Assembly (NCBI GenBank): GCA_021738625.1
Contig: JAIPBS010000013.1
Span: 1 to 64,000 of the forward strand
Length of the DNA stretch: 64,000 bases
Source: Bacteroidales bacterium
GTDB lineage: Bacteria; Bacteroidota; Bacteroidia; Bacteroidales; JAIOZK01
Reading direction: 5' to 3'
Below are positions 32,742 through 42,588 of the stretch, piece by piece. The notes under the pieces are model-generated. The model was not told where the DNA came from. It was given only the letters and a program-made list of their open reading frames with translations, and searched no databases. Each line of letters begins with the position of its first letter. The first letter of the stretch is position 1. A program made the translations under genes and the position numbers.

Positions 32742-34931
32742 TCACTTCACCCGTCTTGCCGATTCAATTCCCGGGATCTTCGTCAGCCTGTGCAAGAGTT
32801 GATCCAGGTGATCGATGTCGCGGACCTGCACTTTGATCCTGCCTTCGAATTTTTCCTTTTTCGAATTAACGTTCAGTGAAAGCATATTCACCTTCAGGTC
32901 GTTTGAGATGGCATTGGCTACATCGCCCATAATACCCATCTTGTCGAGGCCTTTCACGTTTATATAAGTTTGGTAGCAACTTTCATCTTCCCGTGCTTTC
33001 CATTTCACATCGATGATTCGATAACCGTATTTGGCCAATAGCCGTGTGGCATTCGGGCAATTGATGCGGTGGATGGTAATGCCTTTCCCGATGGTGATGA
33101 AACCAAAAACCGGATCGCCCCAAACCGGGTTACAGCATTTGGCCAGGTTGTAATTAACGTCTTTCAGTTTCTCGTCGATGATCAGGGTGTCGTCCGCCTC
33201 GGGCGATGCAAGGGTTTCCTGTTTAGGTCTGACGCCCTTTTTCGGCAGATGGTTCCCGTTGCCTTTTGTTTTGGATTCTTCCGTAAGCAGGGATTTGGCC
33301 TTCAACAGGTCTATCTTTTCCGTTGCAATAGCATAATACAAATCGATAGAGGATTTGAATTTGTAATGTTTGATAAGGCGATCGATGCTTTCCTCGTTGA
33401 AAGGTATTTTCCAGTTTTTGAATTTTCTTCTGATGATTTCGTTCCCGACTTCTGCTTCTTTGAATTTTTCCTCAAAAATGGCTCTTTTGATCTTTGATTT
33501 TGCTTTTGAAGTTACAACAAAATTAAGCCAGTCGTATTTAGGTTTTTGGTTGTTGGATGTGATGATCTGTACTTTATCGCCATTTTTTAGTTCATGTCGT
33601 ATGGGTACGTTTTTAGCGTTCACGCTGGCGCCGCTGCATTTATCCCCGATGTCGGTATGGATTTCATAGGCGAAATCCAGGACGGTGCTGTGTCTTTCAA
33701 GTTTTTTGAGATCGCCTCCCGGGGTAAACACAAATATTTTATCCGATTTTGCGTTCAATTGCGATTTACTCATTTCGTCAAAATCAATCTGATTGGGATT
33801 TTCAAGGATATCCCTTACCTGGTTAACCCATTGTTCGGTTTCTTTTTTATTGCTGAAACCCTTGTAACGCCAGTGTGCGGCCTGTCCTTTTTCAGCCAGT
33901 TCGTCCATGCGTTTGCTGCGGATTTGCACCTCCACCCATTTTTCATTCGTGGCCTTTACCGTTGTGTGAAGGGATTCATATCCGCTTGCTTTGGGTGTTG
34001 AAATCCAATCGCGCAACCGTTTGGGATTGGGTTCGTAAAGATCGGTTACAATCGAGTAAATTCTCCAGCAATCGGCTTTTTCGTTTTTTTTATCTGAATT
34101 GGAAATGATGCGGATGGCAAACAGATCATAAAGCTCTTCAAATTGAAGGTTCTGTTTTTTCATCTTATTCCAGATGCTGTGGATGCTTTTGGGCCTTCCT
34201 TTGATATCCACATCAAAACCCTGCCTGATCAATTCCTTGCGGATAGGTTCGGTGAAATCATGAATAAAAACATTTCGTTTGGTCCGTGTTGCCTGAAGTT
34301 TCTCGGAAATTTCTTCGTAAATATCTTTATGCTCGAATCGCATCATCATTTCTTCAAGCTCTTCTTTTAGTGAGTAGAGGCCAAGCCTGTGAGCGATTGG
34401 AATATAAATATAGTTAACTTCAGCAAGGATCTTTTTTTGCTTTTCCTTTTGATGGGATTGAATAACGCGCATGTCGTGCAGACGGTGGGCCAATTTGATC
34501 AATACCACACGAATATCATCCACCAGGGAAAGATAGAGTCTTCTGAAATTTTCGGACTGATAGGATACTTTTTGTGTACTGATGCCGGATAACTTTCTAA
34601 AACCGTTGGCAATGGTGCTTACCGTTTTTCCGAATTTTTTTTCAACTTCAGCTGCAAATGCATCGTCTTTTTCGAGCAAATTATGGAGTAAAGTACATAC
34701 GACCGAGGTGGTTCCCAGGCCGATCTTTTCAACACAAATGATAGCAACTTCAATGGAATGCTCTATATTGAGCCTTCCATTTTCGTTTTTTTCTTTCAGT
34801 TGGGCTTTTAAAGCAAACTCGTATGCTTTATTGATTTTTTGAAGATCACCTTTTTTTACAAAGGATTTGCAAACATCAATCAGGTGAAGGTATCTTTCAG
34901 TGATATGCCTTTTTTTCTCCTCCTCTGTCAT
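32742..34931 (-). CDS. RelA/SpoT family (p)ppGpp synthetase, hydrolase site degenerate
   Basis: A 729-residue Rel homolog. The N-terminal HD domain keeps His58 and His83, but the metal-binding aspartates are changed: HD has become His83-Asn84, and the later Asp is His149 (KLAHRLHDM). Hydrolysis is probably lost, as in E. coli RelA. The synthetase domain is well kept (GRPKSIHSIWNKM, YDLFAIRII, YESLHTTV, EVQIRS). TGS (VFTPGGDLKKL), a zinc-finger-like AKCCNPVWGD and an ACT domain follow. It would make alarmone on ribosome stalling. A separate hydrolase is expected elsewhere in the genome. Confidence 0.92.
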   Translation of the reverse strand: MTEEEKKRHITERYLHLIDVCKSFVKKGDLQKINKAYEFALKAQLKEKNENGRLNIEHSIEVAIICVEKIGLGTTSVVCTLLHNLLEKDDAFAAEVEKKFGKTVSTIANGFRKLSGISTQKVSYQSENFRRLYLSLVDDIRVVLIKLAHRLHDMRVIQSHQKEKQKKILAEVNYIYIPIAHRLGLYSLKEELEEMMMRFEHKDIYEEISEKLQATRTKRNVFIHDFTEPIRKELIRQGFDVDIKGRPKSIHSIWNKMKKQNLQFEELYDLFAIRIISNSDKKNEKADCWRIYSIVTDLYEPNPKRLRDWISTPKASGYESLHTTVKATNEKWVEVQIRSKRMDELAEKGQAAHWRYKGFSNKKETEQWVNQVRDILENPNQIDFDEMSKSQLNAKSDKIFVFTPGGDLKKLERHSTVLDFAYEIHTDIGDKCSGASVNAKNVPIRHELKNGDKVQIITSNNQKPKYDWLNFVVTSKAKSKIKRAIFEEKFKEAEVGNEIIRRKFKNWKIPFNEESIDRLIKHYKFKSSIDLYYAIATEKIDLLKAKSLLTEESKTKGNGNHLPKKGVRPKQETLASPEADDTLIIDEKLKDVNYNLAKCCNPVWGDPVFGFITIGKGITIHRINCPNATRLLAKYGYRIIDVKWKAREDESCYQTYINVKGLDKMGIMGDVANAISNDLKVNMLSLNVNSKKEKFEGRIKVQVRDIDHLDQLLHRLTKIPGIESARRVK

Positions 34932-34973
34932 TTCTGCATGCGTTTTTATAAAGGTAGCATTTTTTGAGAATAC

Positions 34974-35006
34974 AAAAAAAGCGTTCTCAAAAAGAACGCT
35001 TTTTTT
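34974..35006 (-). terminator. Strong terminator after floA
   Basis: A 14-bp perfect stem, AAAAAAAGCGTTCT (34974-34987) with AGAACGCTTTTTTT (34993-35006), 5-base loop, T-tract on both strands. It lies between the floA stop and the rel start. Confidence 0.85.
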
Positions 35007-35030
35007 CGAAAATATTTTAATGTTTTGATA

Positions 35031-36038
35031 TTATTTATTGGAAGAATCGCCTTTGTTGCGGTCTGATCTTTTACCTCCAGGCGAATCGGATATGGATTCT
35101 CTCATTTTCGTATCGGCTTTGATATTTTGAAATTTATAATAATCCAAAATGCCGAGATTGCCTGTACGGAAAGCTTCCGCGATGGCGCGCGGGATCTCCG
35201 CTTCTGCCTGGATCACATTGGCGCGGGCTTCCTGTGCGCGCGCTTTCATTTCCTGTTCCTCGGCTACAGCCATGGCTCTTCTTTCTTCAGCTTTCGCCTG
35301 GGCGATGTTTTTATCGGCATTGGCCTGATCCATTTGCAATACGGCACCGACATTTTTACCCACATCAATATCTGCGATATCGATAGAAAGGATTTCAAAA
35401 GCGGTTCCTGAGTCGAGTCCTTTTTCAAGTACAACCCTGGAAATGGAATCCGGGTTTTCCAAAACGGATTTGTGCGAATCGGCCGAACCGATAGAAGATA
35501 CAACACCTTCTCCTACCCTGGCCAGCACGGTTTCTTCACCGGCCCCGCCAACCAGTTGCCTGATGTTGGCACGAACGGTAACCCTGGCGCGGCATATTAG
35601 CTGTATACCGTCCTTGGCCACTGCAGTAACAGGCGGTGTATCGATAACTTTCGGGTTAACCGACATTTGAACCGCCTCCAACACATCACGTCCGGCCAGG
35701 TCGATCGCCGTAGCTACCTTGAAGTCCAGGCTCATATTGGCCTTATCGGCGGATATCAAGGCATTAACAACTTCCTGCACATGGCCGCCGGCCAGGTAGT
35801 GGGCTTCAAGTGCGTTACGTGTAAGATTTAAACCGGCTTTGGTGGATGAAATCAGACTTCTTACGATAATTTGTGGTGCTATTTTTCTCCAGCGCATAAA
35901 AACTAGCTGTATCAAGCTGATGCGAACACCAGATAAAAGAGCTGTGAACCACAGGCCTACCGGGATAAAGTAAAAGATCAACCACAAGGCAAAAATGGCT
36001 CCAATGCCTATTGCTACTACAATCCAAACATTCTCCAT
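35031..36038 (-). CDS. floA: Flotillin-like membrane scaffold FloA (UPF0365)
   Basis: A 335-residue protein with one N-terminal membrane segment ([25 protein letters not shown]). The family region [25 protein letters not shown] follows, then an SPFH-type core ([26 protein letters not shown]) and an Ala/Glu-rich coiled coil ([28 protein letters not shown] region). It organises functional membrane microdomains. It starts one base after nfeD ends, the standard partnership. Confidence 0.93.
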   Translation of the reverse strand: MENVWIVVAIGIGAIFALWLIFYFIPVGLWFTALLSGVRISLIQLVFMRWRKIAPQIIVRSLISSTKAGLNLTRNALEAHYLAGGHVQEVVNALISADKANMSLDFKVATAIDLAGRDVLEAVQMSVNPKVIDTPPVTAVAKDGIQLICRARVTVRANIRQLVGGAGEETVLARVGEGVVSSIGSADSHKSVLENPDSISRVVLEKGLDSGTAFEILSIDIADIDVGKNVGAVLQMDQANADKNIAQAKAEERRAMAVAEEQEMKARAQEARANVIQAEAEIPRAIAEAFRTGNLGILDYYKFQNIKADTKMRESISDSPGGKRSDRNKGDSSNK

Positions 36039-36039
36039 G

Positions 36040-36510
36040 TCAATTTGTTTTTTGTTTTACATATATTTTATTGAATTCGATTTTGGTCACAATGATTTCC
36101 GTGCCCGGATCAATATAGTCGCCCTGTGTATGCACTTCAAAATAATCATCGTTGATCAGGGCCTTGCCCGCTGGGTTAAGCCGTGAAACAGTTTTTCCGG
36201 AATCGCCTTTTTTTATCTGTTCATCGCTCAGCAAATTGACTTTTCCATCGATGTTATCGCTAAGCATGCTATATTTCCAGGTTTTGGAGCGCAATGCAAC
36301 GATAAGCAAGATCACACTTGCGCCAAGCGTGGAAGCCAGGGTGATATGACCCGCGGATGTACCTATATGAATATAGGTCTGCCAAATGGCGACAGTTATG
36401 ATCACCAGTCCGATGATTCCGGCTACGGCCTGGCCCGGAAATACCAGAATTTCAAGTACCAGGAACAACAGCCCGATAAAAATGAGTATCGCTATCAAGG
36501 TCCATCCCAT
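36040..36510 (-). CDS. NfeD family membrane protein
   Basis: A 156-residue protein with three to four N-terminal helices ([22 protein letters not shown] and following). A C-terminal OB-fold domain reads [31 protein letters not shown]. NfeD proteins pair with SPFH/flotillin proteins. Here the gene precedes floA with a one-base gap. It lacks the serine-protease domain of long NfeD forms. Confidence 0.9.
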   Translation of the reverse strand: MGWTLIAILIFIGLLFLVLEILVFPGQAVAGIIGLVIITVAIWQTYIHIGTSAGHITLASTLGASVILLIVALRSKTWKYSMLSDNIDGKVNLLSDEQIKKGDSGKTVSRLNPAGKALINDDYFEVHTQGDYIDPGTEIIVTKIEFNKIYVKQKTN

Positions 36511-36518
36511 ATTGTAAA

Positions 36519-36791
36519 CTATTCTATGGAAACTGTTAGTTTCCTGTTGGTCATTTCAGTATATGCGGGTTTAAGCTCATAAAAGCTACCCGATTTAACT
36601 GCGCACTTTCCTTTGAAATGTGCCACCAGCGCGCATTGTTCAGCCTGTTCGCTATCATGTTCACATACTTCGATCAGGCTTTCGATCACAAAATCAAACG
36701 AATTTACATCATCGTTGAACAGGACGAGCTCTTTTAGTTCCTCTTCCAGTGATTTCGTATCCTTTACCGGGGATTGTTTTTCTCTTGTCAT
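36519..36791 (-). CDS. clpS: ATP-dependent Clp protease adaptor ClpS
   Basis: A 90-residue adaptor. The family signature LVLFNDDVNSFDFVIESL, then EQAEQCALVAHFKGKCAVKSG, are clear. It delivers N-degron substrates to ClpA/ClpC. The N-terminal tail (MTREKQSPVKDTKSLEEEL) is polar and flexible as usual. It lies eight bases upstream of nfeD and may be cotranscribed, without obvious functional link. Confidence 0.92.
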   Translation of the reverse strand: MTREKQSPVKDTKSLEEELKELVLFNDDVNSFDFVIESLIEVCEHDSEQAEQCALVAHFKGKCAVKSGSFYELKPAYTEMTNRKLTVSIE

Positions 36792-36853
36792 GATACGATA
36801 AAAACTTTTGTAGTTCGGGAGGTAAAGATAAATATTTATTAATATGAAAGCTA

Positions 36854-36861
36854 TAATTTTG
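36854..36861 (+). promoter_or_regulatory. TAnnTTTG promoter of the NUDIX gene
   Basis: TAATTTTG lies 14 bases before the ATG at 36876. Confidence 0.5.
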
Positions 36862-36875
36862 CATAAATTTCACGA

Positions 36876-37544
36876 ATGAAAAATGAGCTGGAGCACCGAA
36901 TGAACTTTAAGAACTTCATTAGAGAAATAAGCGTTCTTATGGAGGACAGACTACCGGGAGAAGCCGCGCAATTAAAAATGTCGCCGGCCTCAAGAAATGA
37001 GATGATGAAAGAGGGAAAGGATCTTGAAAAAGCCGGGCGAGCAGCAGTTCTTATTCTTTTCTATCCGGATGAAAGCAGGGTTATGCTTCCTTTTATCAAG
37101 CGACCCGAATATGAGGGAGTGCATAGCGGACAGGTGGCCTTTCCAGGAGGTCGTTTCGAAGCTGGTGATGCAAATATGGCTCATACCGCTTTGCGCGAGA
37201 CAGAAGAGGAAGTTGGGGTTAAAATGAATAGCGTTAAGCTGATCGGCATGTTAAGCGAGCTTTATATCCCACCAAGCAATTATCTGGTTAGGCCGGTAGT
37301 AGGTTACCTGGAAAGAAAACCGGTTTTTAAGCTTCAACCCAGCGAGGTGGATTATCTTCTTGAAATAGACCTGTATGAATTGCTGCATGACAAAGCGCTC
37401 ACCACCAAACCGGTTATGACTTCTCTTCAGCAAGAGATGCCCGTACCCTGTTATTATGTTCAGGATCATATAATATGGGGAGCCACGGCCATGATCCTGA
37501 GCGAACTCATTGAGCTTTTTAAAAAAGGGGGATTAGAAGCCTGA
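36876..37544 (+). CDS. NUDIX hydrolase, CoA-pyrophosphatase type
   Basis: A 222-residue NUDIX protein. The box GGRFEAGDANMAHTALRETEEEVGV contains the catalytic REXXEE-type helix. The upstream IKRPEYEGVHSGQVAFPGG is the CoA-specific motif of the NudL/PCD1 subfamily, so cleavage of CoA or its derivatives is likely. The Met at 36900 is an alternative start. Convergent with the OsmC-like gene, two bases apart. Confidence 0.9.
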   Translation: MKNELEHRMNFKNFIREISVLMEDRLPGEAAQLKMSPASRNEMMKEGKDLEKAGRAAVLILFYPDESRVMLPFIKRPEYEGVHSGQVAFPGGRFEAGDANMAHTALRETEEEVGVKMNSVKLIGMLSELYIPPSNYLVRPVVGYLERKPVFKLQPSEVDYLLEIDLYELLHDKALTTKPVMTSLQQEMPVPCYYVQDHIIWGATAMILSELIELFKKGGLEA

Positions 37545-37546
37545 TC

Positions 37547-37960
37547 TCACTCTACAATGATCTCGTGGGTGATCTCAGCCCTGGCACCTAACATATGACT
37601 TACTCCGCAATACTTATCCTGTGAGAGCTTAACGGCTTTTTCAAGCTTGTCTTTCGGAAGATCTTTTCCCTTAAATCTGTATGTGATGTGGATTTTGTCA
37701 TAATGTTTTGGATGTTCATCGGTATTATGCCCACTGACCTGAATGTTGAAGGCTTCGGGCTCAACCCGCATTTTTCTTAGGATAGAGATCACATCCATGC
37801 CGGTACAACCGCCTAATGATACAAGTGACAAGGGCTTTGGCTGCGGTCCTTTGTTTTGTCCGCCAACCGCTTCTTTGGCGTCAAGCATGATCTGGTGATC
37901 GTTTACATTGGCTTCAAAAGCCATAGCGTCTTTCCAGCTAACTTCAATTTTGGTATCCAT
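37547..37960 (-). CDS. OsmC family protein
   Basis: A 137-residue OsmC-fold protein of the YhfA-like group. Cysteines are in SLGGCTGMDVISIL and DKYCGVSHML, the two redox positions. Compared with the OsmC at 1549 it is divergent (MDTKIEVSWKDAMAFEANV). Predicted cytoplasmic thiol peroxidase or relative; substrate unknown. Confidence 0.9.
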   Translation of the reverse strand: MDTKIEVSWKDAMAFEANVNDHQIMLDAKEAVGGQNKGPQPKPLSLVSLGGCTGMDVISILRKMRVEPEAFNIQVSGHNTDEHPKHYDKIHITYRFKGKDLPKDKLEKAVKLSQDKYCGVSHMLGARAEITHEIIVE

Positions 37961-38024
37961 ATGTATTTGAGTTTAGGGTTAAAACTAATCGCAAATTTAA
38001 CTGTTTGTAGTGTTAAACTGAATC

Positions 38025-38117
38025 TTATAAAAATGCAAAACATTTTTCTGTTAGATTCAGTTATACCGATTTAAGCAGCAGGTCAATCATTGCAAACCTG
38101 TTCCAAATCAGTGTAAC
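38025..38117 (+). repeat. REP-like hairpin element, copy 1
   Basis: About 93 bases nearly identical to 53971-54066. Both contain ATGCAAAACATTTTT, TTAGATTCAGTTATACCGAT and CAATCATTGCAAACCTGTTCC. In this copy the right arm has decayed (AATCAGTGT instead of AATCGGTAT). Confidence 0.85.
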
Positions 38118-38206
38118 AACAACCGTACCCTGCATTGGTTCAACGAAAATAAATCTTTTTGTGTAGCTTTTGCACTTTTTGTTTAAGGAAGAACTTGTAA
38201 AATATT

Positions 38207-38214
38207 TATTTTTG
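38207..38214 (+). promoter_or_regulatory. TAnnTTTG promoter of the small lipoprotein gene
   Basis: TATTTTTG lies 36 bases before the ATG at 38251. Confidence 0.4.
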
Positions 38215-38250
38215 CTTACTTTTACGAATTCTTATAAATGAAAAGCAGGA

Positions 38251-38514
38251 ATGGTTATGTTTAAGCGTTTTAGAAAAACTTCCGTTACTTTACTTCTGAT
38301 CGTTGTTGCAGCATTTACGCTGTCTGTAACTGTTTCATCCTGCGGTGCATCATCAAGAGCAGGATGTTATGAAGTTGCCAAATACCAGAAAAAATCCAGG
38401 AAAGCCAAAGGAGACGTTAAGTCTTACAAGCCATCAAAATACAGCCAAAACAGTCCGCTTGAAAAAAACTGGATCATTAGCAACAAGCGTAAAACTTTGC
38501 TGGGACATAAATAG
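38251..38514 (+). CDS. Small basic lipoprotein
   Basis: An 87-residue exported protein. A signal peptide (TSVTLLLIVVAAFTLSVTVSSC) ends in a lipobox with Cys31. The mature part is rich in lysine and serine (YQKKSRKAKGDVKSYKPSKYSQ) and has one more cysteine. ATGs at 38251 and 38257 are both possible starts. Small lysine-rich lipoproteins of this kind are common and unassigned in Bacteroidota. Convergent with the P5C dehydrogenase gene. Confidence 0.75.
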   Translation: MVMFKRFRKTSVTLLLIVVAAFTLSVTVSSCGASSRAGCYEVAKYQKKSRKAKGDVKSYKPSKYSQNSPLEKNWIISNKRKTLLGHK

Positions 38515-38526
38515 TTCCGCAGCTTT

Positions 38527-40158
38527 CTATCTTTCTTCCATAAACGAATACTTATAATCTTCAGGCGGATTGAAATTTTCCTTTATTGCCCGTGGAGAAA
38601 TCCATCTCAGCAGGTTTAACATCGAGCCCGACTTGTCATTGGTTCCGGATGCCCTGGCTCCACCGAAAGGTTGCTGACCGACCACAGCGCCCGTTGGTTT
38701 GTCATTAATATAAAAATTACCCGCTGCATTCACGAGTTTACGGCTTGCAAGCTCGATTGCAAACCTGTCCTGCGAAAACACAGCCCCGGTCAGGGCATAA
38801 GGAGATGTTTCATCCAGCAGTGTCAGTGTTTCATTGTATTTATTTTTATCATAGACATAAATGGTAAGAACCGGGCCGAAAATCTCTTCCTGCATGGATT
38901 CATATTTGGGATTGCTTGTGAGGATCACCGTTGGTTCAATGAAATAACCTTTGCTCCTATCATATCCTCCCCCTGCCAGTATCTCACACTCATCTGATTT
39001 TTTTGCCCGGTCGATATAACCGGTTATTTTTTCAAAGGCAGGCTTGTCGATCACGGCATTCATGAAATTGGTAAAATCTTCGGGGCTGCCCATTTTAATC
39101 GTTTTGATGTCTTGCAAAAGCAGGTCTTTTATATCTTTCCAAAGGTTGTTAGGCAGGTAAGCCCGGGAAGCAGCCGAACATTTTTGCCCCTGATATTCAA
39201 AGGCGCCTCTTGTTAAGGCAGTCACGAGTTTTTTCACATGTGCCGATTTATGGGCAATGATGAAATCTTTTCCGCCGGTTTCCCCTACGATTTTCGGATA
39301 GGTGTTGTGAATAGCGACATTATCTCCTATGGCTTTCCAAATCTTTTTAAACACCTCAGTGGATCCCGTAAAATGCACACCCACAAAATCAGGGTGTTGC
39401 GACATCACCTTTCCTCCAACAGGACCCGGAACAGTGATCATATTGATCACCCCCTCGGGAAGACCAGCAGCCCGGAAAATCTCCATAATGATATTGGCTG
39501 AGTAAAGCTGAGTAGTGGCAGGTTTCCACACCACAACATTACCCATCAAAGCGGGAGCTGAAGGCAGGTTGCCTGAGATGGAAGTGAAATTAAATGGTGT
39601 TAGTGCATATACGAATCCTTCCAGTGGGCGCTGCTCCATTTTATTCCAGACATTTTTGGTCGAGAACGGTTGCTGATCATAAATTTCCGCCATAAACTGA
39701 ACATTGAATCTCAAAAAGTCAGCCAGTTCACAGGCTGCGTCAATTTCGGATTGATGCACTGTTTTGGATTGTCCCAGCATGGTTGCCGCATTGATCTTTG
39801 CACGGTATGGTCCTGTGATCAGGTCGGCCGCCCTTAAAAATATGGCCGCCCGTTGATGCCATGAAAGCGCCTGCCACTTGGGCCTGACCGACAAAGCTGC
39901 ATCAATGGCCAACTCCACATGAGAAGCATCGCCCATATAATAATGACCAAGAACACGATCCAGTTCATGTGGTGGGAATATCTCGCGCTGATCGTTTGTT
40001 CTGACCTCCATGCCTCCCACTTGCATGGGGATATCCGTGAGAGCGGATTGCATTTCTTCCAAACTTTTTTTCAACCTACTTCTTTCGTTCGATCCCGGTG
40101 CATAACTGTAAACCGGTTCGTTTTCGGCGATGGGTACTTTAAATGATCCTTTTGGCAT
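38527..40158 (-). CDS. pruA: L-glutamate gamma-semialdehyde (P5C) dehydrogenase
   Basis: A 543-residue aldehyde dehydrogenase. NAD-binding FTSISGNLPSAPALMGNVVVWKPATTQ, the catalytic Glu in GETGGKDF and Cys in YQGQKCSAASRAY are present, with the P5CDH-specific C-terminus PFGGARASGTNDKSG. It oxidises the semialdehyde from proline or ornithine catabolism to glutamate. The Met at 40158 is chosen; upstream codons are not conserved-like. TATCTTTG (40184-40191, minus) is a good -7 box. No proline dehydrogenase is adjacent. Confidence 0.93.
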   Translation of the reverse strand: MPKGSFKVPIAENEPVYSYAPGSNERSRLKKSLEEMQSALTDIPMQVGGMEVRTNDQREIFPPHELDRVLGHYYMGDASHVELAIDAALSVRPKWQALSWHQRAAIFLRAADLITGPYRAKINAATMLGQSKTVHQSEIDAACELADFLRFNVQFMAEIYDQQPFSTKNVWNKMEQRPLEGFVYALTPFNFTSISGNLPSAPALMGNVVVWKPATTQLYSANIIMEIFRAAGLPEGVINMITVPGPVGGKVMSQHPDFVGVHFTGSTEVFKKIWKAIGDNVAIHNTYPKIVGETGGKDFIIAHKSAHVKKLVTALTRGAFEYQGQKCSAASRAYLPNNLWKDIKDLLLQDIKTIKMGSPEDFTNFMNAVIDKPAFEKITGYIDRAKKSDECEILAGGGYDRSKGYFIEPTVILTSNPKYESMQEEIFGPVLTIYVYDKNKYNETLTLLDETSPYALTGAVFSQDRFAIELASRKLVNAAGNFYINDKPTGAVVGQQPFGGARASGTNDKSGSMLNLLRWISPRAIKENFNPPEDYKYSFMEER

Positions 40159-40183
40159 ACTATTTTCAGTTTTCTTAATAATA

Positions 40184-40191
40184 CAAAGATA
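40184..40191 (-). promoter_or_regulatory. pruA promoter -7 element
   Basis: TATCTTTG on the minus strand, 25 bases before the ATG. Confidence 0.5.
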
Positions 40192-40288
40192 CAAAATTTG
40201 TTTAGACCGAATATAAATAAATGAATGCCGTAAGGCGCTGGTATACAGCCTTATGTATTTGTGTTACAATTAATTAATCTGAAAATCT

Positions 40289-40296
40289 TATCTTTG
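40289..40296 (+). promoter_or_regulatory. TAnnTTTG promoter of the KamA-family gene
   Basis: TATCTTTG lies 47 bases before the ATG at 40344. Confidence 0.5.
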
Positions 40297-40343
40297 TCTG
40301 GCGAATTGATTATTGTTAAATTAAAACAGGATAAGGAATTGGT

Positions 40344-42584
40344 ATGAGTTTTAGTCCCTTGATACATGATCAAATTATCGAAAACGAACGTGAGGTTATC
40401 AAACAACGGGATGATTATGATAAGCTTGATTTGAGAAAGGAAAGCAAGGAATTAAGCAAATTGCTGTTGGAGGAAAACCCACAATTGCAGCATCTTATCG
40501 ATCGCTCCGAAACCAGGCAGGTTATGATGGAAGGCATACGCAAATGGGTGATCACCTATCTGGAAGAGAAACCTGATGTGTATAAGTTTGCCCAGGGAAA
40601 ACTTAAAGGACGTAAACAATATGAATTGCTTGATTGGAAAGATATTGCTGCCATCAGACTTTATGATTACCTGGAAAATGAAGGAACAGAACTTGAAGAT
40701 TTGAACCTACGTGGGGAAAAAGTGGTATCGAGGCCTTTTAAACTGTTATGGCTTGCATGCAAGGAAAACAAGGGAAGTGTCACTGCGGATTTTATTATTG
40801 ATATGATTTATTTGTTCAGACAGTTTTTTGGAAAATCGGAACCTGAGAATCATTCTGCAAGCGATATAAGAAAATGGATGGAGCGGCATCCATCGGGTCT
40901 GGATCAGGAGATCGTGGAAATGCGGAAAAAGAACAAACAAAGAATACTCAGGGTTATTCTTAACCGCATGGAAAAGGGCCTGATTCAAAGTCAAAGATTT
41001 TATTTTGAAAATGAACAAACCAAGGCTGAAAAATTAGACACCCTTAACAAATGGTGGAATGATCGCTTGTTTCATTTACGTTTTGCTGTAAGAGATCCGG
41101 ACCTGCTGAATGAAATGCTTGATCATACACTTGACCGCAAATCCCTGGAAGTAATGAACCGGGCCAGGGAAGCAGGTATTCCCTTTTTCGTGAATCCGTA
41201 TTATCTCTCTCTTATCAATGTTCACGAACCTGAATTCGCAAAACATGCCGACCTGACCATACGGGATTATATTTTTTACAACCAACAGCTGGTTGATGAG
41301 TACGGACATATTGTTGCCTGGGAACGCGAAGATATTGTAGAGCCCGGCAAGCCAAATGCAGCCGGCTGGTTATTGCCTTCGGATCACAATGTACACAGGC
41401 GTTATCCCGAGGTGGCTATTCTGATACCCGATACCATCGGTAGGGCTTGCGGTGGATTGTGTGTTTCCTGCCAACGGATGTATGACTTTCAGCGCGGTAA
41501 CCTCAATTTCGATCTGGATAAATTAAAACCCGGTGAACGCTGGCCGCATAAACTCAACCGTCTGATGACCTATTTTGAGAATGACTCACAATTACGCGAC
41601 ATTCTGATCACTGGAGGAGATGCATTGATGAGCACCGACCGATCGCTCAAAAGAATTTTGGACGCCGTTTATGGAATGGCAAAGCGGAAGATTGAAGCCA
41701 ATGAGAAGCGTAGCATGGGTAAAAAATTTGCTGAAATGCTTCGGGTACGAATTGGCACACGTTTACCGGTTTATCTGCCTCAACGTATAACGGATGAATT
41801 GATTACTGTTTTGGCTGATTTTAAAGAGAAAGCCTCAAAGATCGGTATCCGTCAGTTTGTGATACAAACCCATTTCGAGAGCGCCATGGAGATGACACCT
41901 GAAGCACGTGAGGGACTGCGGAAACTGCTCTCAGCAGGCTGGATCATCACCAATCAGCAAGTTTTTACCACTGCCGCCTCCCGGCGCGGCCATACGGCCA
42001 AGTTAAGGGAAGTGCTGAATGAAGCCGGTGTGCTTCCTTATTATACTTTTTCAGTAAAGGGATATAAAGAGAACAGCCATAATTTCGCTACCAATGAACG
42101 CGCCGTTCAGGAACAACGCGAAGAGAAAGCGTTGGGAAAGATTGCTGGCGGGTATTTCGACAGGATCAGGAAATTTCCTGACGATCCCGAACATATGATT
42201 GACAATATTCATCAACTGATTGATGAAGCCAGGATCCCGTTCCTGGCAACGGATAGAAATGTGCTTAACCTGCCCGGAGTTGGGAAAAGCCTTACCTTCA
42301 GAACAATCGGGATCACCCACGATGGAAGAAGGATACTGGAGTTTGACCATGACAGCACACGTTGGCACAGTCCGATCATACATAAAATGGGCAAAGTGCG
42401 TATCATTGAATCCAAATCACTTGGCTCCTATCTTTGGCAGCTTAATAAAATGGGGGAAGATATCAATGAATACGAATCTATTTTCGGATATTCTATTGGT
42501 GAAACCGAACAGCGGATGCCTCTTTATGAATATCCCGATTATAAATACAATATAACCAATGAGATTACTAATTTTGAGATTTAG
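40344..42584 (+). CDS. KamA-family radical SAM protein (lysine 2,3-aminomutase-like)
   Basis: A 746-residue radical SAM enzyme. The [4Fe-4S]/SAM motif CGGLCVSC is preceded by YPEVAILIPDTIGRA. The following LRDILITGGDALMS, RIGTRLPVYLPQRI and FVIQTHFESAMEMTPEA are KamA hallmarks, and the C-terminal LPGVGKSLTFRTIG resembles the PLP region of the family. At 746 residues it is much longer than classic ~420-residue lysine 2,3-aminomutase, with an extra N-terminal ~350 residues. Substrate uncertain. Four bases upstream of a serine hydrolase gene. Confidence 0.88.
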   Translation: MSFSPLIHDQIIENEREVIKQRDDYDKLDLRKESKELSKLLLEENPQLQHLIDRSETRQVMMEGIRKWVITYLEEKPDVYKFAQGKLKGRKQYELLDWKDIAAIRLYDYLENEGTELEDLNLRGEKVVSRPFKLLWLACKENKGSVTADFIIDMIYLFRQFFGKSEPENHSASDIRKWMERHPSGLDQEIVEMRKKNKQRILRVILNRMEKGLIQSQRFYFENEQTKAEKLDTLNKWWNDRLFHLRFAVRDPDLLNEMLDHTLDRKSLEVMNRAREAGIPFFVNPYYLSLINVHEPEFAKHADLTIRDYIFYNQQLVDEYGHIVAWEREDIVEPGKPNAAGWLLPSDHNVHRRYPEVAILIPDTIGRACGGLCVSCQRMYDFQRGNLNFDLDKLKPGERWPHKLNRLMTYFENDSQLRDILITGGDALMSTDRSLKRILDAVYGMAKRKIEANEKRSMGKKFAEMLRVRIGTRLPVYLPQRITDELITVLADFKEKASKIGIRQFVIQTHFESAMEMTPEAREGLRKLLSAGWIITNQQVFTTAASRRGHTAKLREVLNEAGVLPYYTFSVKGYKENSHNFATNERAVQEQREEKALGKIAGGYFDRIRKFPDDPEHMIDNIHQLIDEARIPFLATDRNVLNLPGVGKSLTFRTIGITHDGRRILEFDHDSTRWHSPIIHKMGKVRIIESKSLGSYLWQLNKMGEDINEYESIFGYSIGETEQRMPLYEYPDYKYNITNEITNFEI

Positions 42585-42588
42585 TTAA

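Noticed and set aside
40313-40330. Possible Rex half-site before the KamA gene
   Set aside because: Only the left half (TTGTTAA) matches; the right half does not fit.
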